DNA of 20,220 bases from Eubacterium sp. UBA3782 (GCA_002368795.1 DFFG01000024.1:1-20220), one strand, 5' to 3'; positions 7,159 through 14,657 are shown, counted from the first letter of the stretch. Translations and numbers: made by a program. Notes: a model not told the origin generated them from the letters alone.

Positions 7159-7197
7159 ATCCTGCATCTGGATGATTGGCTGAGGAGGTATGCCGAA

Positions 7198-8859
7198 ATG
7201 ATGAATTACAAAAGGTACATGAAGCAGTATTATATGCCGCCGGTCGAGTGCATCGACTGGGCCCGGAAGGACTCCATCGATAAGGCGCCGGTATGGTGCA
7301 GTGTTGATCTGCGAGACGGAAACCAGGCCCTGGTCATTCCGATGGATCTGGATACGAAGATCGAGTTTTTCAAGCTGCTGGTAAAGGTAGGTTTCAAGGA
7401 GATCGAAGTCGGATTCCCAGCTGCATCTGAGACCGAGTATGTTTTCCTGCGCCGCCTGATCGAGGAGGATCTGATCCCCGATGATGTCACCGTACAGGTG
7501 CTGACCCAGGCCAGAGATCACATTATCCGCCGGACCTTCGAGGCTCTGGAGGGATGCAAAAACGCCATCGTTCATGTATATAATTCCACCTCTTATGCCC
7601 AGAGAGAGCAGGTCTTCCGGAAATCCAAGGAGGAGATCCTGCAGATCGCTGTGGAGGGTGCGAAGCTTCTGAAACAGCTGACTGAGGAGGCTGGTGCTTC
7701 CTACCGCTTTGAGTACAGCCCGGAGAGCTTTACCGGAACCGAGCCGGAATATGCCCTGGAGGTCTGCAATGCTGTTCTGGATATCTGGCAGCCTACCGCA
7801 GACCGCAAGGCCATCATCAACCTGCCCAGCACTGTCGAGCTGTCCATGCCCCACGTATTTGCAAGCCAGGTGGAATACATCAGCAAAAATCTGAAATACA
7901 GAGACAATGTCGTTCTTTCCCTGCATCCGCACAACGACCGTGGCTGCGGCGTCAGCGATGCCGAGCTGGGCATCCTGGCCGGCGCTGACCGTATCGAGGG
8001 TACGCTGTTTGGCAACGGTGAGCGCACAGGAAACGTGGACGTGGTCACCCTGGCCATGAACATGTACATGCAGGGCGTGGATCCCGAGCTCAACTTCAAT
8101 GACATGCCGGATATCTGCGAGCTGTATGAGGAGTACACCGACATGACCATCGATCCCAGAAGACCTTACGCAGGCTCCCTGGTATTCGCAGCCTTCTCCG
8201 GTTCCCATCAGGATGCCATTGCCAAGGGCATGAAGTGGATCGAGGAAAAGGATCCCGATCACTGGACCGTACCGTATCTGCCCATCGACCCGACCGACGT
8301 TGGCAGAAGCTACGACGCCGATGTCATCCGGATCAACAGCCAGTCCGGAAAGGGCGGCGTAGGCTACATCCTGGAGACAAAGTACGATCTGATCCTGCCA
8401 AAGAAGATGCGCGAGGCCATGGGCTATGCGGCAAAGGATCTGTCCGACCACCTGCACAAGGAGCTGTCTCCGTCCGAGATCTTCAGCTTGTTCAAACAGA
8501 AATTCGAGGACATCGATTCCCCGCTGCAGATCAACGGCGTACATTTCAAGCAGCTGGAAGAGGGCATGATCGAGGCAGAAGTCAACTCCCGCTTCGGAGA
8601 TGGCGAGTTCTTCAAGACCTATGCCGTCGGAAACGGCCGTCTGAATGCCGTCAGCAACGCCCTGAAAAAGGCACACGGATTCAAATTTGATCTGGTCACT
8701 TACCAGGAGCACGCTCTGACCAAGAGCTCCAGCTCCAAGGCCATCGCCTATGTCGGTATCCAGACACCGGAGGGCAATATCGCTTGGGGCGCAGCCGTAG
8801 ATCCCGATATCATCCGTGCATCCATTGACGCACTGGTCACCGCAATCAACAACCGGTAA
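7198..8859 (+). CDS. leuA: 2-isopropylmalate synthase, LeuA2 type
   Basis: This 553-residue enzyme condenses acetyl-CoA with 2-ketoisovalerate, the first committed step of leucine synthesis. CSVDLRDGNQ (34-43) holds the metal-binding Asp of the TIM barrel. HPHNDRG (243-249) supplies the two metal-binding His, and GTLFGNGERTGNVD is the conserved family motif. The last 130 or so residues form the regulatory (leucine feedback) domain. Length and N-terminus fit the long LeuA2 class rather than the LeuA1 class. I start at 7198 because AGGAGG (7183-7188) is 9 nt upstream. An in-frame ATG at 7138 lies inside the T-box terminator and is not credible. A start at 7201 is also possible. No leuB/C/D lies nearby, so the gene is a single-gene unit under the T-box. 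Confidence 0.95.
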   Translation: MMNYKRYMKQYYMPPVECIDWARKDSIDKAPVWCSVDLRDGNQALVIPMDLDTKIEFFKLLVKVGFKEIEVGFPAASETEYVFLRRLIEEDLIPDDVTVQVLTQARDHIIRRTFEALEGCKNAIVHVYNSTSYAQREQVFRKSKEEILQIAVEGAKLLKQLTEEAGASYRFEYSPESFTGTEPEYALEVCNAVLDIWQPTADRKAIINLPSTVELSMPHVFASQVEYISKNLKYRDNVVLSLHPHNDRGCGVSDAELGILAGADRIEGTLFGNGERTGNVDVVTLAMNMYMQGVDPELNFNDMPDICELYEEYTDMTIDPRRPYAGSLVFAAFSGSHQDAIAKGMKWIEEKDPDHWTVPYLPIDPTDVGRSYDADVIRINSQSGKGGVGYILETKYDLILPKKMREAMGYAAKDLSDHLHKELSPSEIFSLFKQKFEDIDSPLQINGVHFKQLEEGMIEAEVNSRFGDGEFFKTYAVGNGRLNAVSNALKKAHGFKFDLVTYQEHALTKSSSSKAIAYVGIQTPEGNIAWGAAVDPDIIRASIDALVTAINNR

Positions 8860-8886
8860 GATTGGGAGAAAAACGATTGGTAAAAT

Positions 8887-9056
8887 AGGACCCTATGGGA
8901 ACCAAAAGGAACACATGGGAACTATTAGGACCCTATGGGAACTATTAGGAACCTATGGGAACTAATAGGAATCTACAGAAACAAATAAGAATCTATGGGA
9001 ACCAATAGGAACATATGTGAATTAACAGGAACCTATAGACACAAATAGGAACTCAG
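8887..9056 (+). repeat. 20-bp tandem array, about 8.5 copies, built of 10-bp half-units
   Basis: Units start at 8887, 8907, 8927, 8947, 8967, 8987, 9007, 9027 and 9047 with no phase slip. The consensus is roughly AGGAACCTATGGGAACTAAT. Each unit is two similar 10-bp halves (AGGAACCTAT, GGGAACTAAT), so GGAAC-like cores recur every 10 bp on one helical face. The right-hand copies are more degenerate. The array begins 27 nt after the leuA stop and ends in the leuA terminator stem. No reading frame of note crosses it. Confidence 0.93.
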
Positions 9057-9097
9057 AGAGCCCGGACATGGTTTAAACATGGACCGGGTCTCTTTTT
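9055..9097 (+). terminator. Intrinsic terminator of leuA
   Basis: AGAGA (9055-9059) plus CCCGG (9061-9065), with a bulged G at 9060, pairs with CCGGG (9084-9088) plus TCTCT (9089-9093). A run of five T follows (9093-9097). Strong GC stem, probably the end of the leuA mRNA about 200 nt after the stop, downstream of the 20-bp array. Confidence 0.8.
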
Positions 9098-9137
9098 ATA
9101 AATCAATTATCCAAAGAAGTAAATCATGAGCTGGAAG

Positions 9138-9166
9138 TTGACTTATTATTGAGCTGCAAATCTAAT
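9138..9166 (+). promoter_or_regulatory. Predicted promoter pointing into the 85-bp hairpin array
   Basis: TTGACT (9138-9143) and TCTAAT (9161-9166) are spaced by 17 nt, giving a start near 9173. No open reading frame follows; the next element is the first hairpin of the 85-bp array. It could drive a short untranslated RNA of about 60 nt ending at 9231, or longer read-through RNAs. Confidence 0.5.
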
Positions 9167-9185
9167 TTTAGAACTATTTTTTGAC

Positions 9186-9738
9186 AAAGCATACGAACAA
9201 GGCAGAAAGAGCAAGATGCGTATGCTTTTTTAGTGGAAAATCAAAGCAGGATCAGAGCTCAGAGCGTGGAAAAGCATACGCACAGGGCAGGAAGAGCAGG
9301 ATGCGTATGCTTTTTTAGTGGAAAATCAAAGCAGGATCAGAGCTCAGAGCGTGGAAAAGCATACTCACAGGCTAGGAAGAGCAGGATGCGTATGCTTTTT
9401 TCGTGAAAAATCAAAGCAGGATCAGAGCTCAGAGCTTGGAAAAGCATACGCACAAGGCAGGAAGAGCAGGATGCGTATGCTTTTTGCTTGGAAAATCAAA
9501 GCAGGATCAGGTCTTAGGGCGGGGAAAAACATACGCACAGGGCAGGAAGAGCAGGATGCGTATGCTTTTTGCTTGGAAAATCAAAGCAGGATCAGGTCTT
9601 AGGGCTGGGAAAAGCATACGCACAGGCAAGGAAGAGCAGGATGCGTATGCTTTTTGCTTGGAGAATCAAAGCAGGATCAGGTCTCAGAACAAGAAAAAGC
9701 ATATGCACGAGACAAGAAGGGAAGTATTCGTATGCTTT
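9186..9738 (+). repeat. 85-bp tandem array of seven terminator-like hairpins
   Basis: The core GCATAC (or a variant) occurs at 9189, 9274, 9359, 9444, 9529, 9614 and 9699, an exact 85-bp period; the last unit is cut at 9738. In each unit AAAGCATACGC pairs with GCGTATGCTTT around a loop of about 20 nt. Five or six T follow in units 1-6, so each resembles an intrinsic terminator. The linkers (such as AAATCAAAGCAGGATCAG) are nearly identical. Units 1-3 share AGAGCTCAGAGC, units 4-5 share GGTCTTAGGGC and unit 7 is the most decayed, a pattern of stepwise duplication. Because 85 is not divisible by three, open frames across the array are artefacts. Stems also end in TTTT on the other strand. Confidence 0.95.
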
Positions 9739-9740
9739 CC

Positions 9741-9974
9741 CTGGTCATGTTCATCCATGGTATCTGAGCTATGTCCCTTTTGCAGTCTAACCTATGTCTA
9801 TCCATGGTATCTGAGCTATGTCCCCTTTGCAGTCTAACTTATGTCCATCCATGGTGTCTGAGGCATGTCTCCCTATGCAGACTATTGTATGTCCCTTCAT
9901 GCCCACTGTGACATTTCTCTCTTTACTGTCTGAGGCATTTCCTTCCTTGCTGTCCGAGGTATGTCCCTCCTTGC
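9741..9974 (+). repeat. 23-24-bp tandem array, about 10 degenerate copies
   Basis: Units start at 9741, 9764, 9787, 9811, 9834, 9858, 9882, 9906, 9930 and 9954. The approximate consensus is CTGAGGTATGTCCCTTCATG plus three or four bases. In the left half, units alternate between two types, ending in TTGCAGT or CATGGTAT, giving a 47-bp higher-order period; the right half is simpler. The array follows the 85-bp array almost directly and ends just before the thrC -35 element. Confidence 0.88.
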
Positions 9975-9978
9975 CCCC

Positions 9979-10007
9979 TTCACATGGCAATGCGGTTATG
10001 ATATAAT
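9979..10007 (+). promoter_or_regulatory. Promoter and leader of the thrC-cob operon
   Basis: TTCACA (9979-9984) and TATAAT (10002-10007) are spaced by 17 nt, and TGA before the -10 makes it an extended -10. Start is expected near 10014, leaving a leader of about 130 nt. The leader contains a direct repeat of AACGATC and a 7-bp stem, TCCTGAA (10095-10101) with TTCAGGA (10112-10118), but no T-run, T-box or recognisable riboswitch. Confidence 0.8.
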
Positions 10008-10145
10008 ACTCAAGATGTAAACTATGCCCATTTTTCAAATAACGATCCAAATATTCAGAATATAACGATCGAGAATGGAATTTGCGGCGCACTATCCTGA
10101 ATTTATTTGCTTTCAGGAGATATTTAGACCTGTAACGGAGGGTAT

Positions 10146-11636
10146 ATGGATATTCTTTACCGAAGCACACGTGGAGCAGAAACTGGCGTTCCGGCCTCGA
10201 GGGCAGTCCTGAATGGACTGGCTTCTGACGGCGGCCTTTATGTACCGGAGCAGTTCCCTGTACTGGAGAATTCTCTGGAGGAGCTTTCCGGAATGAGCTA
10301 TCAGGAGCTGGCTTATGCCGTGATGAAGCTGTTTCTTTCGGATTATACGGAGGAGGAGCTTCGCTTCTGCATCAACAGCGCGTATGACGAGAAGTTTGAT
10401 GTTCCCGAGATTGCGCCGATCAGGAAAGCGGACGGTGCTTATTTCCTTGAGCTTTTCCATGGAAAGACCATTGCCTTCAAGGATATGGCGCTTTCGATCC
10501 TGCCTTATCTGATGACCACGGCAGCAAAGAAGAATCAAATCAAAAATGAGATCTGTATTCTGACTGCCACATCCGGCGATACCGGCAAGGCTGCCATGGC
10601 TGGCTTTGCAGATGTTCCCGGGACACAGATCATCGTGTTCTATCCGAAGGATGGTGTCAGCCCGGTTCAGGAGCGGCAGATGGTCACCCAGAAGGGGGAG
10701 AATACCCATGTCGTCGCGATCCGCGGCAACTTTGATGATGCGCAGACCGGCGTAAAGAAGATGTTCGGCAACAAGGCTCTTGCTGCTGACCTTGATGCGG
10801 CGGGTATTCAGTTCAGCTCGGCAAATTCCATCAACATTGGCCGGCTTGTGCCACAGGTCGTCTACTATGTGTATGCCTATGCGAGCCTGGTGCGGGCCGG
10901 AGAGATCGCTGTCGGTGACAAGATCAATATCACGGTTCCCACCGGCAATTTTGGCAATATCCTGGCTGCTTATTATGCAAAGATCATCGGCCTGCCTGTG
11001 GCAAAGCTGATCTGTGCTTCCAATGAAAACAAGGTCCTGTTTGATTTCTTCAATACGGGCATTTATGACCGGAACAGGCCCTTTATCCTGACCTCGTCTC
11101 CGTCAATGGATATTCTGGTATCCAGCAACCTGGAGCGCCTGATCTTCCGTATTACCGGTGATGATGCGGGTGAGACCGCCGCGCTGATGGAAGCACTTTC
11201 TAAGGGCGGAAAATATGAGATCACACCGGATATGCGTGCGCAGCTTTCGGACTTTGCCGGCGCCTTTGCCTCTGAGGAGGAGGTTTTTGCTGCGATCGCC
11301 AGGATCTATCAGCAGGATAGTTATGTTCTGGATCCGCACACTGGTGTTGCGGCAGCTGTTTATGGCGCATACCGGGCTAAGACCGGAGATGAGACACCGA
11401 CGGTTATCGCTTCTACGGCAAGTCCCTATAAGTTTGCCAGAAACGTACTGCATGCCATCGATGCAGAGCGTTTTGACCCGCTGACGGATATGGAGCAGTT
11501 TGACGCGCTCCATGAGGTTTCCGGCGTTGCCATTCCGCAGGCCATCGAGGAGATCCGCACGGCTCCTGTGCGGCATAATACGGTTGCGGACGTGGATCAG
11601 ATGGAAAATACAGTCAGAAGCATTCTGAAGGGGTGA
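10146..11636 (+). CDS. thrC: Threonine synthase
   Basis: This 496-residue PLP enzyme converts O-phospho-L-homoserine to L-threonine. The N-terminus has the family STRG motif (RSTRGAE) and SDGGLYVPE. AFKDMALS carries the likely PLP-binding Lys at 112, and TATSGDTGKAA is the phosphate-binding stretch. VPTGNFGNILAAYYAKIIGLP is also typical. The length fits the long bacterial ThrC class. The only sensible ATG is at 10146; GGAGGG sits only 3-4 nt before it, a shorter spacing than usual, which could lower initiation. The gene is 5 nt upstream of cobT and shares its transcript. Threonine is the precursor of the aminopropanol arm of cobalamin, which may explain the linkage (inference). Confidence 0.95.
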   Translation: MDILYRSTRGAETGVPASRAVLNGLASDGGLYVPEQFPVLENSLEELSGMSYQELAYAVMKLFLSDYTEEELRFCINSAYDEKFDVPEIAPIRKADGAYFLELFHGKTIAFKDMALSILPYLMTTAAKKNQIKNEICILTATSGDTGKAAMAGFADVPGTQIIVFYPKDGVSPVQERQMVTQKGENTHVVAIRGNFDDAQTGVKKMFGNKALAADLDAAGIQFSSANSINIGRLVPQVVYYVYAYASLVRAGEIAVGDKINITVPTGNFGNILAAYYAKIIGLPVAKLICASNENKVLFDFFNTGIYDRNRPFILTSSPSMDILVSSNLERLIFRITGDDAGETAALMEALSKGGKYEITPDMRAQLSDFAGAFASEEEVFAAIARIYQQDSYVLDPHTGVAAAVYGAYRAKTGDETPTVIASTASPYKFARNVLHAIDAERFDPLTDMEQFDALHEVSGVAIPQAIEEIRTAPVRHNTVADVDQMENTVRSILKG

Positions 11637-11641
11637 TAAAG

Positions 11642-12691
11642 ATGAATTTAGAAGAAACGCTGAAAAAGATTGAGCTGCCGGATGAGGCGGCAAAGGAATC
11701 TGCAGTCCATCACTGGGATTCCATCGCACATCCGCTGCACAGCCTTGGAAAGCTGGAGGATGTCATCGTCCAGATCGCCGGCATCCAGGGGACACCCAGA
11801 GTTTCTTTTGACAAGAAGGGGCTGATCACCATGTGCGCTGATAACGGCGTTGTGGAGGAGGGCGTGACCCAGACGGGACAGGAGGTTACGGCAGCCGTTG
11901 CCGAAAACTTCCTTACGGAGAAAGCCACGGCGGCGATCCTTTGCCGCAATGCGCATGCCGAGATCTTCCCCATCGATATCGGTATCTGCCGGGATACAAA
12001 GGTCCGCAGCTGCAAGATCGCCTACGGAACCAAGAATTTTACCAAGGGACCGGCGATGAGCCGGGAGGAGGCCATTCGGGCCATCGAGGTCGGCATCCAG
12101 ATCGCCGAAGAGAGAGCGGCGGATGGATATCGGCTGCTTGCCACCGGTGAGATGGGAATCGGAAACACCACCACCAGCAGCGCCATTGCTTCTGTCCTGC
12201 TTGACCGTCCGGTCGAGGATATGACCGGCAGAGGTGCCGGCCTGACCACCGAAGGCCTGGCCCGGAAGATCAACGCGATCAAGCGGGGCATCGAGCTCAA
12301 TCAGCCAGATCCCTCCGATCCTATCGATGTATTGGCCAAGGTCGGCGGCTTTGATATCGCCGGCATGGTTGGCGTTTATCTTGGCGGGGCTGCACTGCAC
12401 ATCCTGGTCGTCATCGACGGCTTTATTTCCTGTGTTGCCGCCCTTACTGCCATGCGGATCTGCCCGACGGCAGCTGAGTATATGATCGCATCCCATGTGT
12501 CAAAGGAGCCGGCAGCAAAGCTGCTGCTTGCGGCCCTTGGCAAGGAAGCTTTCCTGACCTGTGATATGTGTCTGGGAGAGGGTACCGGTGCAGTCGTTCT
12601 CTTCCCGATCCTGGATATGGCACTGGATGTGTACAACACGATGTCTACCTTTGAGGAAGATGGCATCGAGCAGTACGAGCATCTGGTTTGA
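11642..12691 (+). CDS. cobT: Nicotinate-nucleotide:dimethylbenzimidazole phosphoribosyltransferase
   Basis: This 349-residue enzyme transfers ribose phosphate from nicotinate mononucleotide to the lower-ligand base, making alpha-ribazole phosphate for the nucleotide loop. Diagnostic motifs are ADNGVVEEGVTQTG, GEMGIGNTTTSSA, GRGAGLT, KVGGFDIAGM and LGEGTGAV, with Glu313 matching the catalytic Glu of the Salmonella enzyme. The start is the ATG at 11642 with AAGGGG 8-9 nt upstream; an in-frame GTG at 11633 overlaps the thrC stop and is less likely. It is followed after 18 nt by cobU. The lower ligand actually used cannot be read from the sequence. Confidence 0.96.
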   Translation: MNLEETLKKIELPDEAAKESAVHHWDSIAHPLHSLGKLEDVIVQIAGIQGTPRVSFDKKGLITMCADNGVVEEGVTQTGQEVTAAVAENFLTEKATAAILCRNAHAEIFPIDIGICRDTKVRSCKIAYGTKNFTKGPAMSREEAIRAIEVGIQIAEERAADGYRLLATGEMGIGNTTTSSAIASVLLDRPVEDMTGRGAGLTTEGLARKINAIKRGIELNQPDPSDPIDVLAKVGGFDIAGMVGVYLGGAALHILVVIDGFISCVAALTAMRICPTAAEYMIASHVSKEPAAKLLLAALGKEAFLTCDMCLGEGTGAVVLFPILDMALDVYNTMSTFEEDGIEQYEHLV

Positions 12692-12709
12692 GAAAAAAGG
12701 ATTCCATCT

Positions 12710-13357
12710 ATGATCTATCTTGTTACCGGAGGTTCCGGAAGCGGAAAATCCAATTACGCGGAACAGCTGCTGCTGACGCTGGGCGAAGGACAGAGGATCT
12801 ACATCGCGACGATGCTTGCGGGAAATGATCCGGAGAATCTGCGCCGCATCGAGAAACACAGGCAGCGCCGGGCATCCATGGGCTTTGAGACCATCGAATG
12901 TCCGCTGGGGCTGCGCAACATCGAGATTCCCGAGGACAGCATCGTACTTCTGGAGTGCATGTCCAATCTCGTGGCAAACGAAGTCTTTATGGAGGATGGA
13001 GCAGGGATCCACACGGTCAATGAGATCCTTGCCGGTCTTGACCTTCTGTTTGAGCGGGCGCGCCATTGTATAGTTGTCACGAACGAGATTTTTTCTGACG
13101 GCATTCGGTATGACAATACCACATCGATCTATATGCAGTTCCTGGGCGCTTTAAACCAGGAGATCGCCCGTGTCGCCGATCAGGTGACCGAGGTGGTCTA
13201 TGGCATTCCGGTCCATTTCAAACAGGAAGAAACCATGGAGGACCGGGCCCTTCAGGAGCAGAACCTTTCCCCGACAGAGGTGGATGACACGCTGAGCTAT
13301 GAGGAGATGTTTTCCTTCCGCAATATCTTTATCCGGGATAAGGGGCCGATAGAATGA
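12710..13357 (+). CDS. cobU: Bifunctional adenosylcobinamide kinase / adenosylcobinamide-phosphate guanylyltransferase
   Basis: This 215-residue protein phosphorylates adenosylcobinamide and then activates it with GTP to adenosylcobinamide-GDP. The P-loop GGSGSGKS (7-14) is at the N-terminus. RIEKHRQRR places His50 at the position of the Salmonella guanylylated His46. LLECMSNLVANEVF corresponds to LLECITTMVTNLLF of the enteric enzyme, and VVTNEIFSDGIRYDN to VTNEVGMGIVPEN, so the last motif has diverged. It is about 30 residues longer than enteric CobU, mostly in a C-terminal tail. AAGGA lies 6 nt before the ATG. The stop overlaps the cobS start in ATGA. Confidence 0.9.
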   Translation: MIYLVTGGSGSGKSNYAEQLLLTLGEGQRIYIATMLAGNDPENLRRIEKHRQRRASMGFETIECPLGLRNIEIPEDSIVLLECMSNLVANEVFMEDGAGIHTVNEILAGLDLLFERARHCIVVTNEIFSDGIRYDNTTSIYMQFLGALNQEIARVADQVTEVVYGIPVHFKQEETMEDRALQEQNLSPTEVDDTLSYEEMFSFRNIFIRDKGPIE

Positions 13358-14130
13358 AAAAGATTCTGATGAATATCGCCGTGGCATTTTCCATGTATTC
13401 CAAGATTCCTATGCCGCAGTTTGACTGGACAGAGGACAGTATGAAGTATGCCATGTGCTTTTTCCCGTGGGTCGGCGCTGTTGTCGGCCTGCTGGAATTT
13501 CTTTGGTTCCGGCTCTGCATGGCACTGGAGTTTGGCAGCCTTTTTCGGGCGGCAGGGATCGTGCTGATTCCGATCATCGTAACGGGAGGCATCCATTTTG
13601 ACGGCTTCCTGGATACGTCCGATGCCATGAGCAGCTGGCGGGAGAGGGAAAAACGGCTGGAGATCCTAAAGGATTCTCACGTGGGCGCTTTCGCCGTGAT
13701 CACCGGCATCAGCTTTTTCGTTCTTGTACTGGGAGCCGCCACGGAGGTGACCGCCGATATGGTGCTTTCTCTGTGCACCACCTTTGCGATTGCCAGAAGC
13801 TTATCGGCCCTCTCGGTCGTATCCTTCCCAAAGGCAAATCCCAAAGGGACAGCTGCTGCTTTTGGAGATAAGGCGGTGGCAGGCCGGGTGAAAGTGACCA
13901 TGCTGGTCTACCTGTGTCTGCTGGAAGCGGCAGCGCTGGCGTTCTCTTTTCCGATGGGCTGTACGATACTGGTGACGGCCGGCCTTTGCTTCTGGTACTA
14001 CCATCATCTATGCATGAAATATTTCGGCGGGATGACCGGTGACCTGGCAGGCTTTTTTGTATCCGTCTGTGAAGCAGCTATTCTTGTGGCGGCGGTATTT
14101 GTGCATGCTCTGACAGGATTGCTGGCCTGA
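13354..14130 (+). CDS. cobS: Adenosylcobinamide-GDP ribazoletransferase (cobalamin synthase)
   Basis: This 258-residue polytopic membrane protein joins adenosylcobinamide-GDP and alpha-ribazole (phosphate), completing the cobamide. HFDGFLDTSDA (81-91) is the conserved acidic Mg-binding segment (Asp83, Asp87, Asp90). SMYSKIPMP near the N-terminus, LKDSHVGAFAV and the FPKANPKGTAAAFGD stretch are family hallmarks. The start codon overlaps the cobU stop by 4 nt, so translation is likely coupled. After the stop comes a 126-nt gap with a short CCGGA-GATG-TCCGG-like stem but no T-run, so transcription may continue. Confidence 0.95.
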   Translation: MKKILMNIAVAFSMYSKIPMPQFDWTEDSMKYAMCFFPWVGAVVGLLEFLWFRLCMALEFGSLFRAAGIVLIPIIVTGGIHFDGFLDTSDAMSSWREREKRLEILKDSHVGAFAVITGISFFVLVLGAATEVTADMVLSLCTTFAIARSLSALSVVSFPKANPKGTAAAFGDKAVAGRVKVTMLVYLCLLEAAALAFSFPMGCTILVTAGLCFWYYHHLCMKYFGGMTGDLAGFFVSVCEAAILVAAVFVHALTGLLA

Positions 14131-14256
14131 AAGAATGGAAAGCGAAAAGAAAGGCCGGAGATGTCCGGACCCTTAGGATAAATAAAAACCGCCTGGGATC
14201 TGTGAGACGATAGAGAATCTTGTGTTACGGATGGAGCAGGCAGGAGGTAATTAGCA

Positions 14257-14649
14257 ATGAAAATGGTAATAGGCGGTGCCTTTCAGGGAAAGACCCACTA
14301 CGCGGCAAGAGCTTTTTCTCTTGCAGAAGACGATTTTATTGACGGGGCGAAGTGCAGCACAAAGGATCTGTACCGCTGCCGGGCCGTGAAGCATTTCCAC
14401 GAGTACATCCGCCGGATGGTTTCCGATGGGATCGATCTGTCCGACTTTGCTGCAGAGCTGATCGAAAAGAATCCGGACATCGTGATCGTGACCAATGAAC
14501 TAGGCTATGGCGTCGTTCCGATGGATGCAATGGACCGGAAGGTCCGGGAGACGGACGGGCGGATTTGTGAGGCGCTGGCCGCGTTTTCCAATGAGGTACA
14601 CCGGGTCTCTTGCGGCCTTGGGATTGTGATCAAGAAGACGGCAGAGTAA
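14257..14649 (+). CDS. Short CobU-family P-loop protein lacking the central guanylylation region
   Basis: This 130-residue protein has the CobU P-loop (GGAFQGKTHYA, from residue 6). It also has a very well conserved CobU C-terminal part: VTNELGYGVVPMDAMDRKVR, then SNEVHRVSCGLGIVIK, which aligns with VTNEVGMGIVPEN and VVSGIGVKIK of enteric CobU. The middle of the family, including the guanylylated His segment and the LLEC motif, is much reduced. Only kinase chemistry, or a regulatory or partner role, would therefore be expected (inference). GGAGGT precedes the ATG by 9 nt. The upstream 126-nt gap holds no recognised riboswitch. The following cobC starts 8 nt after its stop. It may cooperate with, or have specialised from, the full-length CobU at 12710. 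Confidence 0.75.
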   Translation: MKMVIGGAFQGKTHYAARAFSLAEDDFIDGAKCSTKDLYRCRAVKHFHEYIRRMVSDGIDLSDFAAELIEKNPDIVIVTNELGYGVVPMDAMDRKVRETDGRICEALAAFSNEVHRVSCGLGIVIKKTAE

Positions 14650-14657
14650 GTGGAACG

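Noticed and set aside
7138..7197. Upstream extension of leuA from the ATG at 7138
   Set aside because: This ATG lies within the T-box terminator, has no ribosome binding site and would add a Phe-rich peptide not seen in the family; the AGGAGG at 7183 supports 7198.
7102..8712. Long reverse-strand open frame opposite leuA (536 codons)
   Set aside because: It is the antisense shadow of a clear 2-isopropylmalate synthase gene; the composition is not that of a recognisable protein.
9186..9738. CRISPR array
   Set aside because: The whole 85-bp unit including the linker is nearly identical, so there are no unique spacers, and no cas genes are nearby.
9318..9837. Open frames on the plus strand across the 85-bp array (repeated peptides of the MRMLFAW type)
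   Set aside because: The 85-bp period is not a multiple of three, so the frames simply cycle through the repeat; no ribosome binding site or conserved protein is evident.
14131..14256. Cobalamin riboswitch before the CobU-like gene
   Set aside because: Only a short CCGGA/TCCGG stem is present; the length is too short and the conserved boxes are missing.
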